From Mucilaginibacter sp. (GTDB lineage: Bacteria; Bacteroidota; Bacteroidia; Sphingobacteriales; Sphingobacteriaceae): a DNA stretch of 64,000 bases. The notes below the pieces were generated by a model, which made no database searches, was not told the origin of the DNA, and worked only from the letters and a program-made list of their open reading frames with translations. The DNA lies in contig NZ_JAQBOC010000047.1 in assembly GCF_028288225.1 (NCBI RefSeq), positions 1 through 64,000 of the forward strand, read 5' to 3'. The translations under genes were made by a program, and so were the position numbers. Shown here in pieces: positions 32,228 to 39,501 of the stretch (positions are counted from its first letter, which is position 1; every line of letters starts with the position of its first letter).

Positions 32228-33730
32228 ATGGCATTTAACAGACCAGGGAACAGTCGCGACGACAAATCCGGCAGATCATCAAACAGGGCTCCAAAAGCCG
32301 GTGACCGGCCAAAAAGATCAACCTCATCAAGAGGAAATTCTACACCAGGTTCTGATCAGGCCAAAAGTACCCGACCATCAAAAAAATATAACAGTGAAGC
32401 TCCCGGCGAAAAACGATCTTTTTCGTCACCCGGAAAAAGCAGTTATGATAAACCTGCGAGCAGCTTTAGCGGCGGCCCGGGCGAAAAGAAATCATTTACC
32501 GGAAAAAGCCGGCCATATAGCGGAAGACCGTCAGATGGTGAGTCATCAGGTGAAAAAAGAGCATTTGCCCCAAAAAGCAGGCCATATACCGGCAGAACTG
32601 CTGACAATGACCCAAGACCGGGAAAAAGCTTTGGCGGTGAAAGAACAGGTGACAAAAAACCTTTTACATCGCGCAGCAAATCATCAACAGGTTCATTTAA
32701 TGCTGATGACAGGCCTAAAAGAAGCTTTGGCGGCGAAAGATCAGGCGATAAACCTTTTACATCGCGCAGCAAATCATCAACAGGTTCATTTAATGCTGAT
32801 GATAAACCCAAAAGAAGCTTTGGCGGTGATAAAAAATTCGGCGACAGGCCATCAGCGGGCAGCGGGTTTAAAAAAACAGGCAGCGATAAGCCATACGATG
32901 CCGACAGACCACAGCGCTCAAAACCAACATACGATAAAATAACAAAAGACCGGGATGCACCCGTAAAAACGTTGCGTGGCCGTAAAAAAGGCCCGGAAAG
33001 TAAAGATACCGGCTTAATAAGGCTTAACCGTTACATTTCAAATGCAGGCATCTGCTCGCGCCGTAAGGCTGATGAGCTGATAGCTGCCGGTGTAGTATCG
33101 GTTAATGGCACAGTAATAAATGAATTAGGGCACAAAGTTGATCCGCAGAAAGATGAGATCCGTTATAACGGCGAATTGCTTAAGCGCGAGAAAATGGTTT
33201 ATGTATTATTAAATAAACCTAAAGACTATATCACAACTACCGAAGATCCGCAAGAGCGCCGTACGGTAATGCACCTGGTTGAAAAAGCCAGCAAAGAACG
33301 CATTTACCCGGTTGGCCGTCTTGACAGGAACACAACCGGTTTACTCCTAATGACCAATGACGGAGACCTTGCAGACAAGCTTTCGCATCCACGCAACAGC
33401 ATTGTTAAGCTATACCAGGTTGAGCTAAATAAGAGCCTAACCCAGGGCGATATGAACAAAATAGGCTTCGGCCTTGAGCTTGAAGATGGTTTAATAAAGC
33501 CTGATTCAATATCATATGTGGCAGGCGGCTCAAAAAGAGAGATAGGGATCCAGATCCACAGCGGCAAAAACCGCATTGTGCGCCGTATGTTTGAACATTT
33601 AGGCTATGAAGTTGTAAAGCTTGACAGGGCAGTATATGCCAACCTCACCAAAAAAGACCTTCCACGCGGTAGATGGAGATTTTTGGAAGAAAAAGAGGTG
33701 ATACAGTTGAAGCATTTGATTCAGGGCTAA
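32228..33730 (+). CDS. RluB/RsuA-family pseudouridine synthase with long disordered extension
   Basis: A 500-residue protein. The first 255 residues are low-complexity, rich in Ser, Gly, Lys, Arg and Pro, built of SFGGERSGDK / PFTSRSKSS / NADDRPKR units and probably disordered and RNA-binding. An S4 domain follows at about 258-320 (LIRLNRYISNAGICSRRKADEL). The catalytic domain covers about 325-500 with the Asp in PVGRLDRNTTGLLL (near 365). RluB modifies 23S rRNA position 2605 in E. coli; the same target here is inferred. Typical family members lack such a long head, but Bacteroidota homologues often carry one. Confidence 0.9.
   Translation: MAFNRPGNSRDDKSGRSSNRAPKAGDRPKRSTSSRGNSTPGSDQAKSTRPSKKYNSEAPGEKRSFSSPGKSSYDKPASSFSGGPGEKKSFTGKSRPYSGRPSDGESSGEKRAFAPKSRPYTGRTADNDPRPGKSFGGERTGDKKPFTSRSKSSTGSFNADDRPKRSFGGERSGDKPFTSRSKSSTGSFNADDKPKRSFGGDKKFGDRPSAGSGFKKTGSDKPYDADRPQRSKPTYDKITKDRDAPVKTLRGRKKGPESKDTGLIRLNRYISNAGICSRRKADELIAAGVVSVNGTVINELGHKVDPQKDEIRYNGELLKREKMVYVLLNKPKDYITTTEDPQERRTVMHLVEKASKERIYPVGRLDRNTTGLLLMTNDGDLADKLSHPRNSIVKLYQVELNKSLTQGDMNKIGFGLELEDGLIKPDSISYVAGGSKREIGIQIHSGKNRIVRRMFEHLGYEVVKLDRAVYANLTKKDLPRGRWRFLEEKEVIQLKHLIQG
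32660..32802 (+). repeat. 93-base tandem coding repeat with 50-base identity
   Basis: A 50-base block beginning CCTTTTACATCGCGCAGC occurs without change at 32660-32709 and 32753-32802, offset by 93 bases (31 codons). It encodes PFTSRSKSSTGSFNADD twice, in frame. Identity at silent positions marks it as a recent duplication. Confidence 0.85.
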
Positions 33731-33773
33731 AAGCAGAACGCTAAAAGCCCAAAGCTATAAAACACAAAAAGTT

Positions 33774-33816
33774 AAAGCTGAAAGTTGTTGCCAGTTAAGG
33801 CAAAGCTTTCAGCTTT
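33774..33816. repeat. AAAGCTGAAAG inverted word repeat
   Basis: AAAGCTGAAAG (33774-33784) and CTTTCAGCTTT (33806-33816) are exact complements. Related words (GCTAAAAGCCCAAAGCT) fill 33730-33760. A related word family makes the hairpin at 35032-35075 on the other side of the lactonase gene. It may end the pseudouridine synthase transcript. Confidence 0.6.
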
Positions 33817-33876
33817 TTGCTTTACCTTTCACCTCCAATCACTATCTTGCAGGCTGATAACCAAATTCACCCTGCA

Positions 33877-35016
33877 ATGAAAAAATTCCTGATACTAATT
33901 TCGATACTGTTTCCGGTGCTTATTTATGCGCAAAAAAAGAAAGCCGGGCCACCAACTACTTTTGATTTGCTTATCGGCACTTATACCAAAGGTAAAAGCA
34001 AGGGTATTTATGTATACCGTTTTTATGCCGAAAAGGGCAGACTGGAATATTTAAATCAAATTGATGGGGTTGATAATCCATCATACCTTACCGTTGCCAG
34101 CAATAACAAGTTTGTTTATGCGGTAAATGAAAACGGCAAACTAGGCGAGGTAAGTGCATTTAAGTTTGATGCGAGGCAAGGCAAACTGGAGTTTATTAAC
34201 AAGCAATCGTCATTGGGTGCCGATCCCTGCTATATAGCTGTAGATGAAGATCAAAAGAACGCGTTTATTGCAAACTATAGCAGCGGCACAATAGCTGTGT
34301 TGCCTATAAATAAGGATGGATCGCTAGGAAATGGCATACAAAGCATGCACGATGATGGGCATGGGGTAAATAAGGAAAGGCAGGAAGCAGCACACGTACA
34401 CACCGCAGTATTATCTCCGGATGAAAAATATGTGCTTTACACTGATTTGGGTACAGATAAGCTGCATGTAACCCGCTATAAGGCAGGCAAAGAAAGTCCG
34501 CTGACTGATGCAAAGCCTCCTTTTGTAAGCGTAACACCCGGCGATGGACCACGACACCTCGTGTTTTCAAACGATAAAAAACATGTTTACCTGATAACCG
34601 AAATGGGTTCAAACGTTTATGTTTATGATTATGACAATGGTAAGCTAAAGGAAAAGCAAAAGATCTCCTTTTTACCGGCAGGCTTTAAAGGGCAAACCGC
34701 AGGGGCGGCTGTACACCTTTCACCCGATGGTAAATTCCTGTACGCATCAAACCGTTTGGAAACCAATAATATTACAGCTTTTGCGATAAATGAAGAAACA
34801 GGCGAACTTACCCAGGTTGACCAGGTTTCGAGCTTTGGGAAAAACCCACGTGATTTTGCGATCGATCCCAACGGCAATTTCCTAATTGTAGCCAACCAGG
34901 ATAGCGACAGTATTTTTATTTACAGAATTAACAAAGCTACCGGTAAATTAGCCCTGATGCAGGGAATGCTGGAAATAGGAAACCCGGTTTGCCTGAAGTT
35001 TACAGCAGCGGAATAA
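33877..35016 (+). CDS. exported lactonase-family beta-propeller protein
   Basis: A 379-residue protein with a signal peptide (KKFLILISILFPVLIYAQ). The rest shows repeated propeller strands of the 6-phosphogluconolactonase (YbhE/Pgl) type: LLIGTYTKGKSKGIYVYRF, NPSYLTVASNNKFVYAVNE, DPCYIAVDEDQKNAFIANY, AVLSPDEKYVLYTDLG, GPRHLVFSNDKKHVYLI and NPRDFAIDPNGNFLIVANQ. The ATG at 33877 is preferred because the signal peptide begins there. An exported location makes a cytosolic pentose-phosphate role unlikely; a lactone or sugar-acid substrate in the periplasm is more plausible. Confidence 0.86.
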   Translation: MKKFLILISILFPVLIYAQKKKAGPPTTFDLLIGTYTKGKSKGIYVYRFYAEKGRLEYLNQIDGVDNPSYLTVASNNKFVYAVNENGKLGEVSAFKFDARQGKLEFINKQSSLGADPCYIAVDEDQKNAFIANYSSGTIAVLPINKDGSLGNGIQSMHDDGHGVNKERQEAAHVHTAVLSPDEKYVLYTDLGTDKLHVTRYKAGKESPLTDAKPPFVSVTPGDGPRHLVFSNDKKHVYLITEMGSNVYVYDYDNGKLKEKQKISFLPAGFKGQTAGAAVHLSPDGKFLYASNRLETNNITAFAINEETGELTQVDQVSSFGKNPRDFAIDPNGNFLIVANQDSDSIFIYRINKATGKLALMQGMLEIGNPVCLKFTAAE

Positions 35017-35031
35017 GATAGCTGAAAGCTA

Positions 35032-35075
35032 AAAGCACAAAGTCCAAAGCTGTTAGGTTTTGGACTTTGTGCTTT
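35032..35075. terminator. 17-base-pair hairpin, bidirectional terminator
   Basis: AAAGCACAAAGTCCAAA (35032-35048) pairs perfectly with TTTGGACTTTGTGCTTT (35059-35075) around a 10-base loop. It starts 16 bases after the lactonase stop, and 24 bases separate it from the end of the truncated PIN gene coming from the other side. Confidence 0.82.
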
Positions 35076-35098
35076 ATTATTCCCGGTAATCGTATGAG

Positions 35099-35239
35099 CT
35101 AAAGCGCTTCAATCTCGGTTATTACCGAAATATTTGGAATTAAATCTATTACTTCTGTGAGAAAATCCATTGCTTTTTCAGAAAAAACCTCAGAGAAATA
35201 GCTTGAAATTACATTATTATCAATTAAGTATTGTCCCAT
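35099..35239 (-). pseudogene. truncated PIN-domain toxin (N-terminal 46 residues)
   Basis: Reading from an ATG at 35239, the frame gives MGQYLIDNNVISSYFSE, then a helix (EKAMDFLTEVIDLIPN) and ISVITEIEAL before TAG at 35099-35101. This matches the beginning of a VapC-like PIN toxin, including the first acidic residue (Asp7), the NNVIS turn and the SVITEIE strand with the second acidic residue. Intact homologues are about 130 residues, so about two thirds is missing. The following bases are the transcription-terminator hairpin, not PIN sequence, so the 3' part has been deleted. It overlaps the antitoxin gene by 16 bases. Confidence 0.8.
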
Positions 35240-35439
35240 TCCTTACGCATTGCTTTGGTATGGTCATCAAAACTTTTAGCATCTTCTTTTGAAAATACGC
35301 CCCTGTACTTATCAGAAAGCTTGGCTTTAACAGGTACTACATTTTCTTTCAATACTTTAATTATTTGCAATTCCTCCAACTCATGTAAAAGGCCTGCCGC
35401 CTTTTGATTGGTAAGTTGTATCAGCATTGTATTTTCCAT
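35224..35439 (-). CDS. putative antitoxin of the truncated PIN module
   Basis: A 71-residue protein (MENTMLIQLTNQKAAGLLHELEEL to MRKEWDNT) with an antitoxin-like plan: a short strand at the start, a helix, and a charged C-terminus (KYRGVFSKEDAKSFDDH) that would wrap a toxin. The start of the toxin remnant lies inside its last codons. Translation may begin at the ATG at 35439 or 35427. With the toxin deleted it is an orphan. A TAAATTTG box lies 53 bases upstream. Confidence 0.72.
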   Translation of the reverse strand: MENTMLIQLTNQKAAGLLHELEELQIIKVLKENVVPVKAKLSDKYRGVFSKEDAKSFDDHTKAMRKEWDNT

Positions 35440-35491
35440 CTTTGTAATTCTTTAGCGTAAAAACAATTAATGTAGCCGCATGATTATTTTA

Positions 35492-35499
35492 CAAATTTA
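35492..35499 (-). promoter_or_regulatory. putative -7 box (TAAATTTG) of the orphan antitoxin
   Basis: CAAATTTA reads TAAATTTG on the minus strand. The same box is found in front of the other decayed PIN module at 8886. Confidence 0.35.
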
Positions 35500-35665
35500 A
35501 CTTAAAAATCAAGCAAGATGTAAAAATAACTTTGACAGGATTATTTATGAATTTAATACAAATATTTCTATTATCAATATCGAATAATGATAAGAAAAAG
35601 ATGGAGAGTAATTCCGTATATTATGGTGACTACTCTCCGGCTTTTACCTTTTGTTTTTAAATTCT

Positions 35666-36154
35666 TTACTGCGCTTTCGTAAACGAGTAAATAATATAAG
35701 CCGTTTTATTGCCTACCACAATTGGCGATTTTAAAGTCATGCTGTTACCATCATTTGAGGCTACAACAAGTTGGTAACCTTCTGTTACTTTTTGTGCTTT
35801 ATCACCCTGGAAAAGTTTTTTGAACTGGAACAGCTGATTGCTGCCTGCATTGTTATTTACCGACCAGAATATAGTTTGAGATGTACCATTTTGTAAAGTA
35901 TAGATCCCATTACCACTATTAGTCAGTTTCCAGGTGCTGCCCACAAAATCCTGCGGCGGGGCCTGGTCAAATACATTTTGAACCGCTTGTTGTACAATAC
36001 CGTCATAGCTAACGTTATTTACAGTCCAGGTACCCGTGAATTTGCCACGGGAAACATTGCTTGCACCGGTTACGGCATTTTTGGAAGAAGAACATGCCGA
36101 TAATACCAGGGTAAAGGCTAAAACTGCAAAAGAGAATTGAACTAATTTTTTCAT
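35666..36154 (-). CDS. lipocalin-like lipoprotein, function unknown
   Basis: A 162-residue lipoprotein with lipobox Cys near residue 21 (TLVLSACSSSKN). The mature part begins with a GKFTGTWTVNNVSYDG strand and has alternating beta segments (GSTWKLTNSGNGIYTLQ, QTIFWSVNN, YQLVVASNDGNSMTLKSP) with the GxW start typical of lipocalin-like families in Bacteroidota. It lies 70 bases downstream of bshA in the same orientation. No binding partner is evident. Confidence 0.75.
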   Translation of the reverse strand: MKKLVQFSFAVLAFTLVLSACSSSKNAVTGASNVSRGKFTGTWTVNNVSYDGIVQQAVQNVFDQAPPQDFVGSTWKLTNSGNGIYTLQNGTSQTIFWSVNNNAGSNQLFQFKKLFQGDKAQKVTEGYQLVVASNDGNSMTLKSPIVVGNKTAYIIYSFTKAQ

Positions 36155-36224
36155 GATATGTTTATTTCCACATGCATAAGCATAAATCCTGCCAAAGTAT
36201 CGGTTCTTGTTTTCAAAATTTTTA

Positions 36225-37367
36225 TTATACCGCCTTTTCCTTTACGCGATCAAGCACCTCTAAATAGTAATTTTCATATATCGGCAATATAGTAGCCAGG
36301 TCAAATATTTTTGCCCGGGCAAGGGCATTTTCTTTAAAGGTTTTCAGGCGATCTTCATCCTCCAGTATATAAATAGCTTTTTCGGCCATGCCATCAACAT
36401 CACCTACATCTTTCAAAAATCCGGTTTCGCCGTCAACATTCAATTCAGGTAAACCACCGGCATTTGAGCTGATTACGGGCACTTTACAAGCCATGGCTTC
36501 CAATGCTGCCAAACCAAAGCTCTCGGATTCGGAAGGCATTAAAAACAGGTCGGATACAGACAAGATCTCTTCTATAGCATCCTGTTTGCCCAAAAAGCGT
36601 ACTTCATCACAAACATCAAGATCACGGGCCAGTTGTTCGCAATAAGAGCGTTCAACCCCGTCGCCAACCATTAACAGCTTTGCCGGGATCTTTTTAGCGA
36701 TCTTGGCAAAGATCTTTATCACATCCTGTGTGCGTTTTACCTTCCGGAAGTTTGAGGTATGCACAATTATCTTTTCGCCTGATGGCGCTATTGCCTTTTT
36801 AAAGTGATCTTTAGCCTTAAGATTAAAACGTTTAAGATCAATAAAGTTGGGAATAACCCTGATATCATTTTCGATCTCAAAAAAACTAAAGGTATCATTC
36901 CTTAAATGCTCTGAAACGGCTGTTACCCCATCAGATTTATTGATAGAAAATGTAACTACCGGTTTAAAAGTACGGTCTTTCCCTACTAATGTAATATCTG
37001 TACCATGCAGGGTGGTAACTACCGGGATATAGATGCCGTAGGTCATCAGGATCTGTTTGGCCATAAACGCTGCCGAAGCATGCGGAATGGCATAATGCAC
37101 GTGAAGAATATCTAATTTTTCAAACCTTACCACATCAACCAGTCGGCTTGCAAGTGCCAATTCATAGGGTGGAAAATCAAAAAGCGGGTAATTGGATACG
37201 GAAACTTCGTGATAAAAAAGATTTTCGGAGAACAAATCCAGTCTTGCGGGCTGGTTATAGGTTACAAAATGAACCTGGTGACCACGGTCGGCAAGGGCTT
37301 TGCCCAGCTCAGTGGCTACAACCCCGCTCCCACCAAAGGTCGGGTAACAAACTATTCCAATTTTCAT
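36225..37367 (-). CDS. bshA: bacillithiol synthase first enzyme, GlcNAc-malate glycosyltransferase
   Basis: A 380-residue GT4-family retaining glycosyltransferase joining GlcNAc from UDP-GlcNAc to L-malate, the first step of bacillithiol synthesis. The BshA-specific start (GIVCYPTFGGSGVVATELGKALA), the HGTDITLVGKD motif, the VIPNFID switch and the C-terminal nucleotide-binding E-x7-E block (PSESESFGLAALEAMACKVPVIS, in parts) are all present. BshB and BshC are not in the window. YtxJ at 22.8 kb belongs to the same thiol system. Confidence 0.93.
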   Translation of the reverse strand: MKIGIVCYPTFGGSGVVATELGKALADRGHQVHFVTYNQPARLDLFSENLFYHEVSVSNYPLFDFPPYELALASRLVDVVRFEKLDILHVHYAIPHASAAFMAKQILMTYGIYIPVVTTLHGTDITLVGKDRTFKPVVTFSINKSDGVTAVSEHLRNDTFSFFEIENDIRVIPNFIDLKRFNLKAKDHFKKAIAPSGEKIIVHTSNFRKVKRTQDVIKIFAKIAKKIPAKLLMVGDGVERSYCEQLARDLDVCDEVRFLGKQDAIEEILSVSDLFLMPSESESFGLAALEAMACKVPVISSNAGGLPELNVDGETGFLKDVGDVDGMAEKAIYILEDEDRLKTFKENALARAKIFDLATILPIYENYYLEVLDRVKEKAV

Positions 37368-37500
37368 TGATGTTTTTTAAGTGATAATGAACCTGCGTTA
37401 AGCTAAATTATGTTTTTTGCCCAAGCTAATTCATTAGTACAAGTTTAACAGCAATTTATTGGAATAGTGTTACGCGGATGTAAAATGATTGATGCGAATT

Positions 37501-37590
37501 GTCTGAATCAGAATTTACAGAATTAAAGAATTAGCAGAATTCAAAGCAGCATCTTGAAAATTTTAAAATTCTGTAAATTCTGATTCAGAC
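37501..37590. repeat. 24-base perfect inverted repeat
   Basis: The 24 bases at 37501-37524 (starting GTCTGAATCAGAATTTAC) are the exact complement of 37567-37590. The 42-base spacer repeats AGAATT words. The right arm ends 7 bases before the stop codon of the minus-strand VOC gene, and the left arm lies about 130 bases upstream of bshA. Confidence 0.85.
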
Positions 37591-37597
37591 CAAATGT

Positions 37598-37975
37598 TTA
37601 CACACTCGTTATCCACCAGGTATTCCCAAAGGCATCTTTAACACCGCCACTGCGGCCATAGCTTTGATCTGCGGGCTCCATTACTACTATTGCGTCATTA
37701 TCCAGCGCTTTTTGAAACACTGTATCACAGTCATCAACATAAATAAATAAACCGGCGTTTTGTTGGTTAAACTCATCGGTAGCATCCGCCATCATTATTA
37801 CACTGTTGCCTATGCTGATTTCAGCATGCATAATTGTGTGCTCATCGCGCATGGTTTTAAACTTTTCTGTAGCGTCAAATACTTTTTGGGTAAAGTCAAT
37901 AAATGCTGCCGCATTTTCAACTATTAAGTAAGGCATTATTTGCGGATAGCCTTCGGGGATGTTTACTGTTTTCAT
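37598..37975 (-). CDS. VOC-superfamily (glyoxalase/PhnB-like) protein
   Basis: A 125-residue single-domain VOC protein (MPYLIVENAAAFIDFTQKVFDA, MHAEISIGNSVIMMAD, FIYVDDCDTVFQKAL, YGRSGGVKDAFGNTWWI). The PhnB/YdcB-like pattern with the final GNTWWI strand is clear. The fold binds metal and a small ligand, or an antibiotic, but no specific reaction can be assigned. It is read in the same direction as the AraC-type gene upstream, 76 bases apart. Confidence 0.83.
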   Translation of the reverse strand: MKTVNIPEGYPQIMPYLIVENAAAFIDFTQKVFDATEKFKTMRDEHTIMHAEISIGNSVIMMADATDEFNQQNAGLFIYVDDCDTVFQKALDNDAIVVMEPADQSYGRSGGVKDAFGNTWWITSV

Positions 37976-38051
37976 ATTTAGTTTATTTCGGATTTAATTT
38001 TAATCAAACCTAGCAAAACCAATATCTTATAAATTGTAAAAACCGGACGTT

Positions 38052-38858
38052 TTAAACATAAAGGTATTCTGTCCCTTCGGCCTTCCCTGAGAAATAAAAA
38101 CCGGGATGATAACCGGTGAAGGCTTTAACATCATGTATAAAGTGTGATTGGTCATAATAACCACATTCGTAAGCTATGCGGCCCAGAGATTTATTGTTTC
38201 CCTGCTGTTTCAGCGCATTGCTTAGCCTTACCAGCCGCATATACATTTTAGGACTAAAACCTGCATATTCTTTAAATTTCCTGTCGAACTGCCGTGTGGA
38301 GAGATTAAAGCGGGAAGCAAGTTGCTCAACGGAACTTACTTCGCCGCAATGGATCACATGTTTTATAGAGATTGCAATGGCGTCATCCTTTAAACGCGCA
38401 TGCTGCAAACGCTTTTCAAGGAATGCTGCCAATATTTCAGCCCTTTTGTTATTATCGCCAGCCGTCATTATTTTTTCTTCCAGCTCTTTTCCCTCGATGC
38501 CTAAAAATGTATCCAGATCAAGCATTTCATTACTGGTTTTTTCAGATGGAACATTAAAGAAATACGGAACTGCAAATGGGTAAATATAAGCGCCAAAAAT
38601 GCCGAAGCTCTGTTTGGTTTCAAACCGCCGGTATGTATTCGATTGAAAATGGATTCCGGATTGCCAGTTATGTGCAGCACCATCCTTAATAAGCTCATCA
38701 AAAGCAGCCTGGTAATGAAACACCATCTCCACACATCCGTCGGCAATGGAACGATAGATATATGATTCTTCATCCGCACCAAAATCATGTTCCAGCACCC
38801 AAAAGCACCTTACATAGGGCATTAGTATTAATGGGGGTTGGATAGTGTAGTAGTTCAT
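38052..38858 (-). CDS. AraC-family transcriptional regulator
   Basis: A 268-residue regulator. The N-terminal 150 residues are a DUF6597-like sensor part (PPLILMPYVRCFWVLEHDF, IADGCVEMVFHY). The C-terminal pair of helix-turn-helix motifs spans about 160-260, with SSVEQLASRFNLSTRQFDRKFKEYAG and GRIAYECGYYDQSHFIHDVKAFTGYHPG, the AraC signature. It may control the adjacent VOC gene downstream. A 28-base arm of the inverted repeat at 38863 lies just before its start codon, in the place where its own operator or promoter would be. Confidence 0.9.
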   Translation of the reverse strand: MNYYTIQPPLILMPYVRCFWVLEHDFGADEESYIYRSIADGCVEMVFHYQAAFDELIKDGAAHNWQSGIHFQSNTYRRFETKQSFGIFGAYIYPFAVPYFFNVPSEKTSNEMLDLDTFLGIEGKELEEKIMTAGDNNKRAEILAAFLEKRLQHARLKDDAIAISIKHVIHCGEVSSVEQLASRFNLSTRQFDRKFKEYAGFSPKMYMRLVRLSNALKQQGNNKSLGRIAYECGYYDQSHFIHDVKAFTGYHPGFYFSGKAEGTEYLYV

Positions 38859-38862
38859 TTTT

Positions 38863-39495
38863 GATTTCGGATTTCGGATGTTCGATTTCGGAATTAAGAA
38901 ATTTATAAATGTTTAAAAATCATATTAACCACCCATTAGTTTGCGCCAATTATCATTTTCTCTCCATTCTGGGGGCGGCGTAAGTAGGTAATCTTCACTA
39001 TAACCTCTAACATCAAATATAAATCCAATTCCAATCTTTTCGTCTAATAATCGGTCAAACCTTTTTTTAAGAAACAAACGCAGATTTTGGTCATCCTCGT
39101 CAGTTATTAGCTCATCCATAGAATAATCTTCAATAACCAAGTAATCATCTACAATAGTTATAGTAGTAGTAACAGTATTCCCAAAACAATTAGTAAATTT
39201 CACATACAAGCGCAATTCATTTGTTAGGGTTTTTTTTGCTTGATTTTTGGTGAGTATCCTTTGTTCTCCCTCGTAATTAAGACTTAATATATTTTCAGCG
39301 GCATCTAAGAAAAGCTCGTAATTTTCACTTATTTCTTTTATCCAGTCCTCATAAAATAAATGTGACTTTTCTGAAATAATTTTTGCGTATCCAATCATAA
39401 TCTCAATAAATGTATTAAGATTTTTAAATAAATGATAGATACAATTACCAAAAGAATTTCTCAAATGCGAAATCGAACATCCGAAATCCGAAATC
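38863..39495. repeat. 633-base unit with perfect 28-base terminal inverted repeats
   Basis: Bases 38863-38890 (starting GATTTCGGATTTCGG) are the exact complement of 39468-39495. Allowing three mismatches, the arms extend inward to 38903 and 39455 (38 of 41). The unit encloses one orphan gene and nothing else. The left arm begins 5 bases before the AraC start codon, and the right arm ends 6 bases from the stop codon of the serine hydrolase gene. The arm sequence is related to the repeat at 21931 and 57994 (shared ATTTCGATTTCGG-type words). Confidence 0.82.
38925..39398 (-). CDS. hypothetical protein inside the inverted-repeat unit
   Basis: A 157-residue soluble protein (MIGYAKIISEKSHLFYEDW to RKLMGG). 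The N-terminal half is helical and acidic. The middle has strands (ELRLYVKFTNCFGN, TTTITIVDDYLVIEDYS), then an acidic loop, a basic helix (FLKKRFDRLLDEKIGIG) and a Pro/Trp-rich end (PPPEWRENDNW). No family is recognised and no catalytic pattern stands out. The ATG at 39398 is preferred over 39536 because upstream codons run through the repeat arm. It is a possible cargo gene. Confidence 0.62.
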   Translation of the reverse strand: MIGYAKIISEKSHLFYEDWIKEISENYELFLDAAENILSLNYEGEQRILTKNQAKKTLTNELRLYVKFTNCFGNTVTTTITIVDDYLVIEDYSMDELITDEDDQNLRLFLKKRFDRLLDEKIGIGFIFDVRGYSEDYLLTPPPEWRENDNWRKLMGG

Positions 39496-39501
39496 CTTAA
39501 C

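Noticed and set aside
32097..32942. A 281-codon frame overlapping the RluB-like gene
   Set aside because: It is open only because the repeats of the true gene avoid stops in that frame; it stops where the S4 domain begins and has the mirrored repeat pattern.
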